Shown here: in pieces, positions 9,098 to 17,245 of the stretch
How the letters are laid out: the number at the start of each line of letters is the position of its first letter
How positions within the stretch are numbered: the stretch's first letter is position 1
NCBI GenBank assembly: GCA_020639075.1
Contig: JACKHI010000001.1
Span: 1,364,001-1,428,000, forward strand
Direction: 5' to 3'
DNA from: Phycisphaerales bacterium
GTDB taxonomy: Bacteria; Planctomycetota; Phycisphaerae; UBA1845; UTPLA1
Length of the DNA: 64,000 bases
Translations under genes and position numbers: made by a program
The notes under the pieces: model-generated
The model's input: the letters and a program-made list of their open reading frames with translations, nothing else
What the model was told of the DNA's origin: nothing
The model's database searches: none

Positions 9098-10228
9098 GTG
9101 CGTTGGGGAATTCGGCCGCTCGTTACGATTTTTTCGGTCGCGCTGGCGCTCGGTTGGCTAACAGATCATAGCGCCCGACTGAACGCGCAATCCTCCGCAC
9201 CTTCCACGCCCGTCCTTGCATCCTGTTTTGAAGCGAAGTCGATTCGCGTCGGCGCCGCCAATGACGGCGCCGAGTACAAATATGCGGTCTTCGTGCCGAA
9301 TGCCTACCGCCCTGACGGCGACAAGAAGTGGCCGCTGATACTCTTCCTTCACGGCAGCGGTGAGTGCGGTGACGACGGCGTCAGACAAACAAGCGTCGGC
9401 CTACCACGACAAATCGAGCGCCGACGCGACGACTTCCCCTTCATCACTGTGATGCCGCAGGCCCATACGCTGTGGTTCACGGGCGAAGATGAGATGGCCG
9501 TCTGGCAGATGCTCGAAGCAACGGCCGCCGCCTATCGGATCGATATGGATCGAATCTACATCACGGGCTTGTCCATGGGCGGATTCGCAACCTGGGACTT
9601 CATCTCGAAACGCCCCGATGTGTTCGCCGCTGCCGCGCCTATCTGCGGCGTCGGGAATCCGGCGTTTGTTTCGAATGAAAAGAACCTCCCGATCTGGGCC
9701 TTCCATGGTGCAAAAGACCCGAATGTGCCGGTCTCCGGTTCGCGCGACGCCATCGAGGCGTTGCGAACGCTCGGCGCTCAACCCAAATACACGGAATACA
9801 GCGACGGCGAACACAACGTCTGGGATCTCGCATACAGCGGCAACCAGCTGTATGACTGGTTTCTCGAACACAAACGACCACCGACGCCGAGCAAGATCGA
9901 ATACCGGATGCAGCAATCCGTGGCACACGTATGGTGGCTGAGACTTCGCGCCGAATCGACCGCGAAGACGCCGCCGCTGATCAGCGCGGAAATCAAGGAC
10001 GGAGAACTCAACCTACTTTCTCAAGGCGTCGCCGATTGGTTTCTGGCATCGAGCGCCGAACCCATCGCGCCGGATTCCATGATTCGAATTCGTTGGAACA
10101 ATCTGCCGGTGTATGAGGGGAAGTTCCCTGGGATCATTCGCGTCATTCCGCCGCAGGCGATCCTGCCGTCCCCGACGAATGGCCAGTCGTCCGGGGCGTC
10201 CAGCCGACCCACTGAAGCGAGCCGCTGA
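9098..10228 (+). CDS. secreted alpha/beta hydrolase (esterase/PHB-depolymerase-like)
   Basis: The hydrolase domain is clear; the start is not. The frame opens at 8945, but that N-terminus (His-rich, basic) is not signal-like. A GTG at 9098 gives VRWGIRPL plus a hydrophobic core ending LNAQ, a good signal peptide with a weak GGCAGG site before it, giving 376 residues. Motifs are LFLHGSGE (oxyanion loop), GLSMGG with the nucleophile Ser, an Asp in AKDPNVPV, and the His in GEHNVW. This is the arrangement of PHB-depolymerase/feruloyl-esterase-like and LpqC proteins. It probably cleaves an ester outside the cytoplasm; substrate unknown. Confidence 0.85.
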   Translation: MRWGIRPLVTIFSVALALGWLTDHSARLNAQSSAPSTPVLASCFEAKSIRVGAANDGAEYKYAVFVPNAYRPDGDKKWPLILFLHGSGECGDDGVRQTSVGLPRQIERRRDDFPFITVMPQAHTLWFTGEDEMAVWQMLEATAAAYRIDMDRIYITGLSMGGFATWDFISKRPDVFAAAAPICGVGNPAFVSNEKNLPIWAFHGAKDPNVPVSGSRDAIEALRTLGAQPKYTEYSDGEHNVWDLAYSGNQLYDWFLEHKRPPTPSKIEYRMQQSVAHVWWLRLRAESTAKTPPLISAEIKDGELNLLSQGVADWFLASSAEPIAPDSMIRIRWNNLPVYEGKFPGIIRVIPPQAILPSPTNGQSSGASSRPTEASR

Positions 10229-10303
10229 GCGTTCGAATTGGCGGGGCGCCCTTTGCGCCGAACCGACACGAGGAGTTCGCGAAACATCTATCGCCCCAGT
10301 CGG

Positions 10304-10337
10304 CTGACGGCATTGCCGCGAGCGACAATGCCGTCAG
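10304..10337. terminator. inverted repeat between convergent genes, possible terminator
   Basis: A perfect 12-bp inverted repeat, 10304-10315 against 10326-10337, between the ends of the hydrolase and the LTxxQ lipoprotein. There is no clear T-run on either side, so it may be a factor-dependent terminator or an mRNA-end stabiliser. Confidence 0.45.
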
Positions 10338-10384
10338 TCATCCGCAGTGCGGCGCCGATCGGCAGCGACGGAACATCGATGGAT

Positions 10385-11218
10385 TCAGCCGTCGATCGAT
10401 TCGCCGTCCAATTCGTCAGCGCCATGGCCGTGGACCTGTTCAAACGCGTCCAACGCGGCCAGCTGTTCTTCTGTCAGCAGAGCGCGGAATGCCTCACGCG
10501 CGGTTTCATGCTCGGCGCGAACCGCATCGCGAAGCGCCGATCGAATCCCGTCGATCGCCGCCGACTGCTCGTCTGTCAGGTTCAACAGTTCCGCAAAATG
10601 GGATGCCAGCGAACCGGGACCGTGCGGCCTGGGACCGCGAAATCGCGCGCCGGCTCCCTCGGCATCGTCCATCGGATGGCCGGGCCGCAGCGAATCAAGC
10701 GTCGCGAGCTGCTCTTCCGTCAATTCGGCCCGAATGTCCTCCATCGCCTGCGTGCGAAGATTGTGAATCGTCTCGTGCAGCGTCGTGAAGATCACTTCGG
10801 CATCGGCCTTCTGTTCATCCGTGAGATCCAACAAATTGCCAAGGCGGCCGATCCCGTGCATTCCGAACGGTCCGCCGCCGTACTCGAAGCCTCCGAACGC
10901 CATTCCCGGGGCTCGATCGCCGACGAGCACGCCGACGGCGCTGGAGAACGCCTCGGCATCGATCTGGCCGGCATCAAGCTGCGCCTGCAGATCCTCGATG
11001 CCTGCGATCTGATCATCCGTCAGGCCGCTGTTCGTCGAGCCCGCGGAATTGACAAACGCGTCGAACGCTGACGCCAGATCCCCCGACGTCAGCACGTTCA
11101 ATGCGTCCGCGAGCGTCGAGTCCAGCGTCAGGCCGGTCCCGCACCCCTGCGTCAACGCCCCGGCGGCGATCATCGCTGCCATCAGCAATCCAGTCCTGCG
11201 GGTGGGTCCTCTCATCAT
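10385..11218 (-). CDS. LTxxQ-motif (Spy/CpxP-like) lipoprotein
   Basis: 277 residues from the ATG at 11218, preceded by AAAGGA six bases upstream; an ATG five codons earlier lacks a ribosome site. The lipoprotein signal ends ALTQGC (Cys26). The mature protein has two Spy/CpxP-type modules: LTDEQKADAE...LTEEQLATLD and LTDEQSAAID...LLTEEQLAALD, about 90 residues apart, each with the paired helical LTxxQ motif. Spy and CpxP are periplasmic chaperones or sensors in envelope stress. The gene is divergent from a CpxR/CpxA-like pair, so feedback on that kinase is a reasonable inference. The N-terminal domain also carries LTDDQIAGIEDL. Confidence 0.85.
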   Translation of the reverse strand: MMRGPTRRTGLLMAAMIAAGALTQGCGTGLTLDSTLADALNVLTSGDLASAFDAFVNSAGSTNSGLTDDQIAGIEDLQAQLDAGQIDAEAFSSAVGVLVGDRAPGMAFGGFEYGGGPFGMHGIGRLGNLLDLTDEQKADAEVIFTTLHETIHNLRTQAMEDIRAELTEEQLATLDSLRPGHPMDDAEGAGARFRGPRPHGPGSLASHFAELLNLTDEQSAAIDGIRSALRDAVRAEHETAREAFRALLTEEQLAALDAFEQVHGHGADELDGESIDG

Positions 11219-11233
11219 CTCGATTCCTTTCAT

Positions 11234-11458
11234 TGCGAGGGCGGGTTGCAGCGATCGAAGCCGTTGTGACTGCGACGCCGATATCAGTGATACCGATTCG
11301 TGTTCGGCGGATTCAAGCGCGGATTCGTAAATCTATGTCACACGCGCGGCGGGCAGCGTTACGATTCCTTACAGGCGCCGACGTCCGGCGATAACGAGTT
11401 CAACGCCTCGGGCGGCTACACTATTGCGAGGGATCCTGGAAATTCGCAGAGTGGACGA
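11234..11458. promoter_or_regulatory. divergent promoter region, possible tandem regulator sites
   Basis: 225 bp separate the LTxxQ lipoprotein from the response-regulator gene. GCGGATTC occurs twice in direct orientation, at 11307-11314 and 11319-11326, 12 bp start to start. This would suit tandem OmpR-family half-sites. A single GTAAA follows the second copy. No -35/-10 pair is convincing. Confidence 0.3.
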
Positions 11459-12187
11459 ATGAGCGACGCGAACCTGCTGATCATTGACGACGACGTCGAA
11501 CTTTGCGACCTCGTGCGCGAGTATCTCGCCGGACAGGGTTTTTCAGTCGACGCCGCCCATGACGGAGAGACGGGCGCCGCTATCGCGTTGGAATCGCGAC
11601 ACGATCTGATCATCCTCGATGTCATGCTCCCGGGCATCGACGGATTTGAGGCGCTGAAGCGCCTTCGCGGTCGAATCAACACGCCCGTTCTCATGCTGAC
11701 GGCGCGCGGCGAAGACATCGATCGAATCGTCGGGCTCGAACTCGGCGCCGATGATTACCTCGCCAAGCCGTGCAATCCGCGGGAACTGGCCGCACGCGTG
11801 CGCGCCATCCTGCGGCGCGTGAACGATCCCCAGCGCCGCCAGCCGCCGCCAAGCAGTGCGCGCATCGTGATTGAAGATGTTGCCGTGAATGTGTCTTCGC
11901 GAGAGGCGCAGCTCGATGGCGAACCGATCGCGCTGACGTCGTCGGAGTTCGACCTCCTGACGCTGCTGCTACGGCATGCCGGGGCCGTCGTCGAACGCGG
12001 CGATCTTTTCCGCAAGGTGCTGGATCGCGAACCCGATCCCTTCGATCGCAGCATCGACATGCATGTCAGCCATCTGCGCAAGAAACTCGGCCCGAGAAAG
12101 GACGGCACATTGCGCATCAAGGCCGTTCGCAGCGTCGGCTACCTCTACGCGGTCGATACGCCCCCCGCCCAAGCGCCCGAGGATTGA
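11459..12187 (+). CDS. OmpR-family response regulator (CpxR-like)
   Basis: 242 residues from the ATG at 11459; the open frame upstream is not protein-like. Receiver domain residues 5-118: acidic pocket Asp10-Asp12, phosphoacceptor Asp54 in IILDVMLPG, Thr81 in MLTARG, Lys103 in DYLAKPCN. The C-terminal winged-helix DNA-binding domain, about 140-235, has LTSSEFDLLTLLLRHAG and DMHVSHLRKKLGPR, ending VRSVGYLY. It is followed after six bases by its kinase, so the two are translated as a pair. The flanking LTxxQ proteins point to an envelope-stress role, in keeping with the CpxR-like sequence. Confidence 0.93.
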   Translation: MSDANLLIIDDDVELCDLVREYLAGQGFSVDAAHDGETGAAIALESRHDLIILDVMLPGIDGFEALKRLRGRINTPVLMLTARGEDIDRIVGLELGADDYLAKPCNPRELAARVRAILRRVNDPQRRQPPPSSARIVIEDVAVNVSSREAQLDGEPIALTSSEFDLLTLLLRHAGAVVERGDLFRKVLDREPDPFDRSIDMHVSHLRKKLGPRKDGTLRIKAVRSVGYLYAVDTPPAQAPED

Positions 12188-12193
12188 TCGACC

Positions 12194-13243
12194 ATGCGCC
12201 GCATCTTTCTGCGATTTTTTCTTGCGACGCTGGGCGCGATGATCCTCGCCTTCGTTGTCGGCATCGGCCTGACTTTCTGGCTCATGCCCATGCCGCACGG
12301 CGTCGAACTGCGCGAGTCGATCCGTCCGATCGCCGGGACAATTATCCTCGTGCGAACGGTCCCGGCGTTCGTCTGCATGGGTATTGTCTGTTACCTGCTC
12401 GCAAGACAGCTCGCACGGCCGATGGAGAAGCTGCGTACCGCGATTCGTCGATTCGCCGCCGGCGATCTCGATCAGCGCGTCTCGCACGCCCTCGGACATC
12501 GGCACGACGAAATCGGCGAACTCGCTCGCGACTTCGACGCCATGGCGGAACGCATTGCAACGCTTCTCTCGTCGCAACAGCGCCTGCTTCGCGACATTTC
12601 GCACGAACTGCGCTCGCCCCTCGCCCGGCAGCAGATCGCCATCGGTCTCGTTCGTGAACGGATCGAGGATCCGCGTGCGAGGACGGCGATCGATCGCGTG
12701 GAACTCGAAGCCGAGCGTCTGAACGACCTGATCGCCGAATTGCTGACGTTGGCGAGAATTGACAATGACGCCGAACAGGAAGCCCCGACAAGGTTCGACC
12801 TCGCCGACGACCTGCGAAGCATCGTCGAGGACGCCAACTTCGAGGCGGCGCGACGGAATCGCTCCGTCCGGATCGTTGAATGTCAGCCGTGCCTCGTGGA
12901 GGGAATCCAGTCGGTCCTCCGCCGCGCGATCGAGAATGTCGTCCGCAACGCCGTACGCTATACAGCCGACGGGACGACGGTCGAAGTGACGTTGCAGGCG
13001 GGTTCGCAGGTCGTCGTCCGTGTTCGAGACCATGGCCCCGGCGTCGCTGAGAATGCCCTCGGCGACATCTTCCGACCATTTTTCCGCGTTGATGACGCCA
13101 GAGGACGGGATTCCGGAGGTACGGGAATCGGTCTGGCGATCACCCATCGGGCGATCCACAGGCACGGCGGGACGATTCAGGCCCGGAACGCCGATTCCGG
13201 CGGACTGGAGATCGAATTGACGATCCCCTTGGCAACAACTTAA
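12194..13243 (+). CDS. CpxA-like sensor histidine kinase
   Basis: 349 residues. Two membrane segments, about 8-31 and 48-69, leave only some 16 periplasmic residues between them, far fewer than the sensor domain of enterobacterial CpxA. A HAMP domain (ARPMEKLRTAIRRFAAGD) follows. The phosphoacceptor is His137 in LRDISHELRSPLAR, very like CpxA. The ATPase has the N-box in ENVVRNAVRYT and G-boxes DHGPGV and GGTGIGLAI. Such a short loop suggests input comes through the membrane or from a partner, for which the neighbouring LTxxQ proteins are candidates. Confidence 0.92.
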   Translation: MRRIFLRFFLATLGAMILAFVVGIGLTFWLMPMPHGVELRESIRPIAGTIILVRTVPAFVCMGIVCYLLARQLARPMEKLRTAIRRFAAGDLDQRVSHALGHRHDEIGELARDFDAMAERIATLLSSQQRLLRDISHELRSPLARQQIAIGLVRERIEDPRARTAIDRVELEAERLNDLIAELLTLARIDNDAEQEAPTRFDLADDLRSIVEDANFEAARRNRSVRIVECQPCLVEGIQSVLRRAIENVVRNAVRYTADGTTVEVTLQAGSQVVVRVRDHGPGVAENALGDIFRPFFRVDDARGRDSGGTGIGLAITHRAIHRHGGTIQARNADSGGLEIELTIPLATT

Positions 13244-13440
13244 GCCGGACTCACCGATTCGGGCTCGACGTGTCGAAACTCACAAGGACCTGCGGTAAAT
13301 TATCTGGAGAATAGGTCCTGAAAAATCCCGGTATGGACAATAGACCGCGCGGATTTGTCGTTAAGCAAGGACAGGAAAACTGCGCTCGATCCGCGCATAT
13401 CGCATTTTTGAGCAGTCGATTCTAGTTGAAAGGCAACATC

Positions 13441-15045
13441 ATGCTTTGCAAGCGCACGATATTCACGGCGTTGTTTGTCGCCGCCATGATCGCCCCCGTT
13501 GACCGGCTGGCCGCGCAAAACCCACCGCGCGACCCTCAATCTCAGGACGAGGGCGGCCGCCGATTCAATCAGGATGGCCAACGCGGACGCGGCAATGGAC
13601 CTCGGGGCTTCGGCCGACGCGGTCGTGGCCCGGACATGGACGGCTTCTACGATCGAGTCGCCCAGGAGCTGGCGCTGGATGAGGACCAGAAAGCGCAGCT
13701 CGAGGAAATTCGCGCAGCTCAGCGCGAACGGATGGAGAGTTTCCGGCAGCGCCGCGAAGCGATCCGGCAGGCCGAAGATGACGGCGATCAGGCCCGGGCG
13801 GATCAGCTTCGCGAGGAGATGCGATCGGAGTTCGAGCAGAACGTCGGGCGTCGTCGCGGCTTCATGGAAGAAACGATTCAGTCGATCGACGGCATTCTGA
13901 CTGAGGACCAGCGCACGCAGTTCGCCACGCTGCAGCAGACGATGCGGACGGAGCGCGAACAGCAGATGCGCCAACGCTTCGAGAGTCGCTACGAACGCAT
14001 CGCCGAAGACCTCGGGCTCGACGACGATCAGCGCCAGGTGCTCGAGGATATCAAAGCCGCGCAGATCGAGCAGATGGAGGAATTCCGAGGCCGCTGGGAA
14101 GCGGTTCGCGAGGCGTATGACAACGGCAACGACGCGCTCGGCGATCAGCTGCGCGAAGAGCTGGTCGGTGAGATGCGCGAAGGCGGCGGCCCCCGCCAGT
14201 TCATGAACCAGGTCTGGGATGAGCTCGATCCCGTGTTGACGGACGATCAGCGGGTCCTCGCGCAACAGATGCGGGACGAACGCGGTCCCGGGCGCGGTCG
14301 CGGGGGTCGCAATCGACCCGATGCGAACGCGGAGACTGACAGCGATACGGCAACTGAGGTCGTCGAGCAGGAGACCGGCGAATCGCGGGTCATGCAGGAC
14401 GGCGGCGTCGTGAAGGAGGCTCCGACGGAACCCGGCGACGATCTGCAATCCTCACTCGAACTGACGAACGAGCAACTCGCCGGCTTTAGCGCTTTGCAGG
14501 CGCAACACAAGCAGAAGTCGGCGGCCCTCACGACGAAAATGACGGCGTTGCAGGAACAGATCGCCGCTGCCGAAAAGGAAGGCGATACCGAGGCGATTGA
14601 GCGATTGAACGGCGAACTCGCCGCGCAGCAAGCGCTCTTCGCCGCGGAGGAAGATAACTTTTACAGTCAGCTTGACGGCATGCTCAATGACGATCAGAAG
14701 GCGAGCCTTGCGGAATATCGCGCCGATCAGCAGGTCGATGAGGATCTGAAGGACATTCCCGCCGATCTCCGCACCGTTCTGCGCGCGGCGATGCGCCTCA
14801 AACTGGATCGCTCGCAAAAGGAGCAGGTCCGCGAGATGACCAAGCAGGCCAAAACGGAACTCCGAAAGGCGCGCGAACTGGACAAGAAAAACCGCGATCG
14901 CAATCGGACCGCCGAGATGGCCCTGGCGAACCGGTTCAAGACGCGCATCCGCAATATTCTGACGACGGAACAGTCTTTGAAATACACGGAGAATCTGGAC
15001 AGGATGACGCCGCGACGGACCAAGAAGCCGACACGCGGCATCTGA
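13441..15045 (+). CDS. secreted multi-repeat LTxxQ (Spy-like) protein
   Basis: 534 residues from the ATG at 13441, preceded by AAAGG; a TTG five codons earlier is less likely. Signal peptide to about residue 29 (DRLAAQ), then a Pro/Arg/Gly-rich linker. The body has tandem helical modules of about 110 residues, each opening and closing with a Spy-type motif: LDEDQKAQLEEI...LTEDQRTQFATL, LDDDQRQVLEDI...LTDDQRVLAQQM, LTNEQLAGFSAL...LNDDQKASLAEY, then a last LDRSQKEQVREM...LTTEQSLKY. It is strongly charged and likely coiled. It lies 198 bp after the kinase on the same strand, with a terminator after it. Confidence 0.85.
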   Translation: MLCKRTIFTALFVAAMIAPVDRLAAQNPPRDPQSQDEGGRRFNQDGQRGRGNGPRGFGRRGRGPDMDGFYDRVAQELALDEDQKAQLEEIRAAQRERMESFRQRREAIRQAEDDGDQARADQLREEMRSEFEQNVGRRRGFMEETIQSIDGILTEDQRTQFATLQQTMRTEREQQMRQRFESRYERIAEDLGLDDDQRQVLEDIKAAQIEQMEEFRGRWEAVREAYDNGNDALGDQLREELVGEMREGGGPRQFMNQVWDELDPVLTDDQRVLAQQMRDERGPGRGRGGRNRPDANAETDSDTATEVVEQETGESRVMQDGGVVKEAPTEPGDDLQSSLELTNEQLAGFSALQAQHKQKSAALTTKMTALQEQIAAAEKEGDTEAIERLNGELAAQQALFAAEEDNFYSQLDGMLNDDQKASLAEYRADQQVDEDLKDIPADLRTVLRAAMRLKLDRSQKEQVREMTKQAKTELRKARELDKKNRDRNRTAEMALANRFKTRIRNILTTEQSLKYTENLDRMTPRRTKKPTRGI

Positions 15046-15076
15046 TCCGCATTCATTAATGCAGCAAGTGGAGCAA

Positions 15077-15117
15077 AGAGACGCCGGCGAGTGATTGCCG
15101 GCGTCTCTGCTTTTTTG
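15077..15117 (+). terminator. rho-independent terminator
   Basis: A perfect 12-bp stem, 15077-15088 against 15097-15108, with an eight-base loop, then GC and six Ts. It is 32 bp beyond the LTxxQ repeat protein. Confidence 0.9.
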
Positions 15118-15272
15118 TGCCTGCAGCGTGTTCACGGCGGCGATTTGCGCTAACGATGCGAACGCCCCAGGGTCATATTCCGGACGGTACTGCGACGGGC
15201 GCGCCCTCGACAATCGCGACGTAACGCATTGAAATGCAACGCAGCCTCGACCCGAACACGCGGAGACGACGA

Positions 15273-15521
15273 ATGACGAAGCGCTTCACACGGATGTTCC
15301 TCTTGTGCTTTGCCTTCCTTTGCCTGAATTCGGCATGCCTCTCGATCAAAGCACCGGAGCGGATCGATCTCGGCGGCCGCGGCGATCGCAGCCATCACCG
15401 CGATCGTGATCGGGACGATCGACGAGATCGTAAAGACCGCGACGATGATGATCGATACGATCACGACAAGCGCGACGACGATCGGCACGATCGCGATCGA
15501 GACGATGACGACGACGATTAG
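15273..15521 (+). CDS. small lipoprotein with Arg/Asp/His-rich repeat tail
   Basis: 82 residues from the ATG at 15273, with GGAG upstream. A lipoprotein signal ends LNSAC (Cys22). After a short SIKAPERIDL linker, the remaining 45 or so residues are almost only Asp, Arg, His, Lys and Tyr in alternating pairs such as RDRDDRRD and a run of Asp at the end. The tail has near-balanced charge and must be disordered or metal/polyanion binding. No family recognised. It converges with the TPR gene, leaving a 16-bp gap. Confidence 0.7.
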   Translation: MTKRFTRMFLLCFAFLCLNSACLSIKAPERIDLGGRGDRSHHRDRDRDDRRDRKDRDDDDRYDHDKRDDDRHDRDRDDDDDD

Positions 15522-15537
15522 CCACCGGCCCCGCGCG

Positions 15538-16032
15538 TCATGACTTACGACGCACTATGGGTGCCAGTTCCCCGGGAACCCAGTCCAAAGCGATCGGTTT
15601 CTCCGGACTGCCGCCGGCGAGACACATCCAGACGCGCCGCGGCAGGCTCAGCGTCTTCCGCCAGCGCGCGATCGCCGTTCGAAGTCGAACGACGCCGGGA
15701 TGTGTTTCGTCATTGATCTCTTTGAGTACCACAAGCGCCCCTGTCACGTTTCCGTTCAGCAGCAGCGCCGTTGCGTAATTCGTTTTGAATATGATCGGTG
15801 CGTCCTTCTTCAGAAACAGCCCCGTGTCGTTCGTCGTCAAGGATCGAAACAGGCTGACGGCCTCTTCGGCGCGACCGAGTCGCATCAGCACGACGCCCCT
15901 CGCGTTGCGCATCGCTGCGGAGTCCGATTTACCGGCTCGGAGTGACTCGAGCGCATCGGCATACTCGCCGGCTTCGATCAGTCGCTCGATGCGAACCAAA
16001 GGGTCGGTATGCACGGAAATCGTCGCTGTCAT
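15538..16032 (-). CDS. TPR-type protein
   Basis: 164 residues, no signal peptide. Helical pairs fit tetratricopeptide repeats: RIERLIEAGEYADALESLRAG, then ARGVVLMRLGRAEEAVSLFRSL, and NYATALLLNGNVTGALVVLKEI. The C-terminal 50 residues contain RRVWMCLAGGSPEKPIALDW, which I do not recognise. It is cytoplasmic and probably mediates a protein contact. The start at 16032 has AAGG about 11 bases upstream. Confidence 0.75.
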   Translation of the reverse strand: MTATISVHTDPLVRIERLIEAGEYADALESLRAGKSDSAAMRNARGVVLMRLGRAEEAVSLFRSLTTNDTGLFLKKDAPIIFKTNYATALLLNGNVTGALVVLKEINDETHPGVVRLRTAIARWRKTLSLPRRVWMCLAGGSPEKPIALDWVPGELAPIVRRKS

Positions 16033-16174
16033 ATGAAATCTGCCTTATGTTGAGATTCGCCGAACGTGATTGACGAACGGCGTCATGTGTGTCTTGTCGG
16101 AAACTGCGCAGGACGTTTCGTCCCGCGGCACGAATTGCAGTGGTGGAATGGATCGAGTTTCGTCTGGAGTTTGT

Positions 16175-16516
16175 TCAGATCTGAAGGCTGCAGGTCCGAA
16201 TGCAAACCGACTCGTCCGCGGGTATCGCTCGATCAAACGGGAGTGAATCCGACCCGCCCGCAATACGCGATGCCGTCGCGCGTTGCGTTGCAAGCTGGGA
16301 GGAAAGGCCGTGGAGACTAGCCAGGCAGACGATCGACGTTTCCGATTTGTCGAAAGACACGACGGAAGGATCGGAAGGAACGTCGCCGCCGCCGATGACG
16401 AATCGCCCTTCCTGCGAGCCGATTGAGGAGTTGGCGGGCCAAACAACGACCGGTCGCGCAAGACACGCAGCGATCGCGATCAGGCAGGCAACGAAACCCG
16501 TAGAGATTCGATTCAT
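16175..16516 (-). CDS. small secreted protein, hypothetical
   Basis: 113 residues beginning MNRISTGF with a hydrophobic core and a likely cleavage near VWPANS. GGAGA lies four bases before the ATG, the best ribosome site in this stretch. The mature part (RFVIGGGDVPSDPSVVSF...SIVCLASLHGL) has three Cys and no recognised family. An overlapping plus-strand frame (16200-16688) is longer but lacks a ribosome site and reads like antisense. Confidence 0.5.
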   Translation of the reverse strand: MNRISTGFVACLIAIAACLARPVVVWPANSSIGSQEGRFVIGGGDVPSDPSVVSFDKSETSIVCLASLHGLSSQLATQRATASRIAGGSDSLPFDRAIPADESVCIRTCSLQI

Positions 16517-16662
16517 TGTTCTCCGTGCAATTATATGCGCACGACGGCCAGGCGAAGCAACGTCCCGGAAACACGTCGGCCAACAGGCCGTAATGACGAC
16601 GGTTCTCGATCGCGCAAGGCCTCTTCAGCAGCGGTCTCTGCGAAATACCGGTTTCTTTGGTA

Positions 16663-17052
16663 TCACGATTCGTGCAGAATCCGCTTGAGCACGGCCCGCG
16701 GAAAAACCCGCTGGCCGGTCATCCCTTTTGCGACGGCGCGCTGACCGACGAAGCACACGACGTCGCAATCCAGGATGCGATCCGTCACGTGCGTCGCCGT
16801 CGCGATGACGCGGACTTCCGCACCGATCGGCGCCGGTCCCAGATGATCGCAGACCACGCGGCTCCCAACCCCCTCTTCGTCGGGCTCGAGAAAATCGACG
16901 AGGACGCGGCGACCGGCCAGCTCCATGTAGTGCACGAGCGTCCATGTCGCGCAAACGCGATGGACGACGACGCCGTCAAAGGCGGGACACATCGGTTCCG
17001 TGACGACGAAGGAGACTTCGCGTTCGACGCCGGGTTTGAGTTCGGGCTTCAT
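16663..17052 (-). CDS. FlK-type (fluoroacetyl-CoA-thioesterase-like) hotdog thioesterase
   Basis: 129 residues from the ATG at 17052; the upstream extension is Arg/Thr-rich and non-conserved in style. The sequence matches the FlK-like single-hotdog family: the helix VCATWTLVHYMELAG, then GVGSRVVCDHLGPAPIGAEV and a closing strand. Thr36, Glu44 and His70 occur with the same 8- and 26-residue spacing as the catalytic Thr42, Glu50 and His76 of FlK. It should hydrolyse an acyl-CoA thioester in the cytoplasm. FlK's selectivity for fluoroacetyl-CoA is unusual, so the substrate here is unknown. Confidence 0.82.
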   Translation of the reverse strand: MKPELKPGVEREVSFVVTEPMCPAFDGVVVHRVCATWTLVHYMELAGRRVLVDFLEPDEEGVGSRVVCDHLGPAPIGAEVRVIATATHVTDRILDCDVVCFVGQRAVAKGMTGQRVFPRAVLKRILHES

Positions 17053-17173
17053 GTTTGAGCGGCTCGCTGCGGTTTCATGACGGCGAGCAGTATATACGCG
17101 GACCGCGCGATCGCACGATCTCCCGTGAGCTGACGTTGACGTCGGACCGGGGGTCGGAAGCCTCGTCATGAAG

Positions 17174-17207
17174 CGCCCCGGCTATTGCACTCGCAAAGGC
17201 CGGGGCG
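17174..17207. repeat. inverted repeat between genes
   Basis: Perfect 9-bp GC arms, 17174-17182 and 17199-17207, between the thioesterase and the propeller lipoprotein. No T-run follows on either strand, so its role as a terminator is doubtful. Confidence 0.4.
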
Positions 17208-17245
17208 TCTGAAGTCCGGATGGAAACCTGAATCGATTCGTACGC

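Noticed and set aside
15400..15520. Short-period CGATCG/GACGAC repeats
   Set aside because: They encode the Arg/Asp tail of the lipoprotein; no CRISPR or microsatellite locus is needed.
16200..16688. 162-codon plus-strand frame
   Set aside because: Overlaps a better-supported small secreted protein on the minus strand and has no ribosome site.
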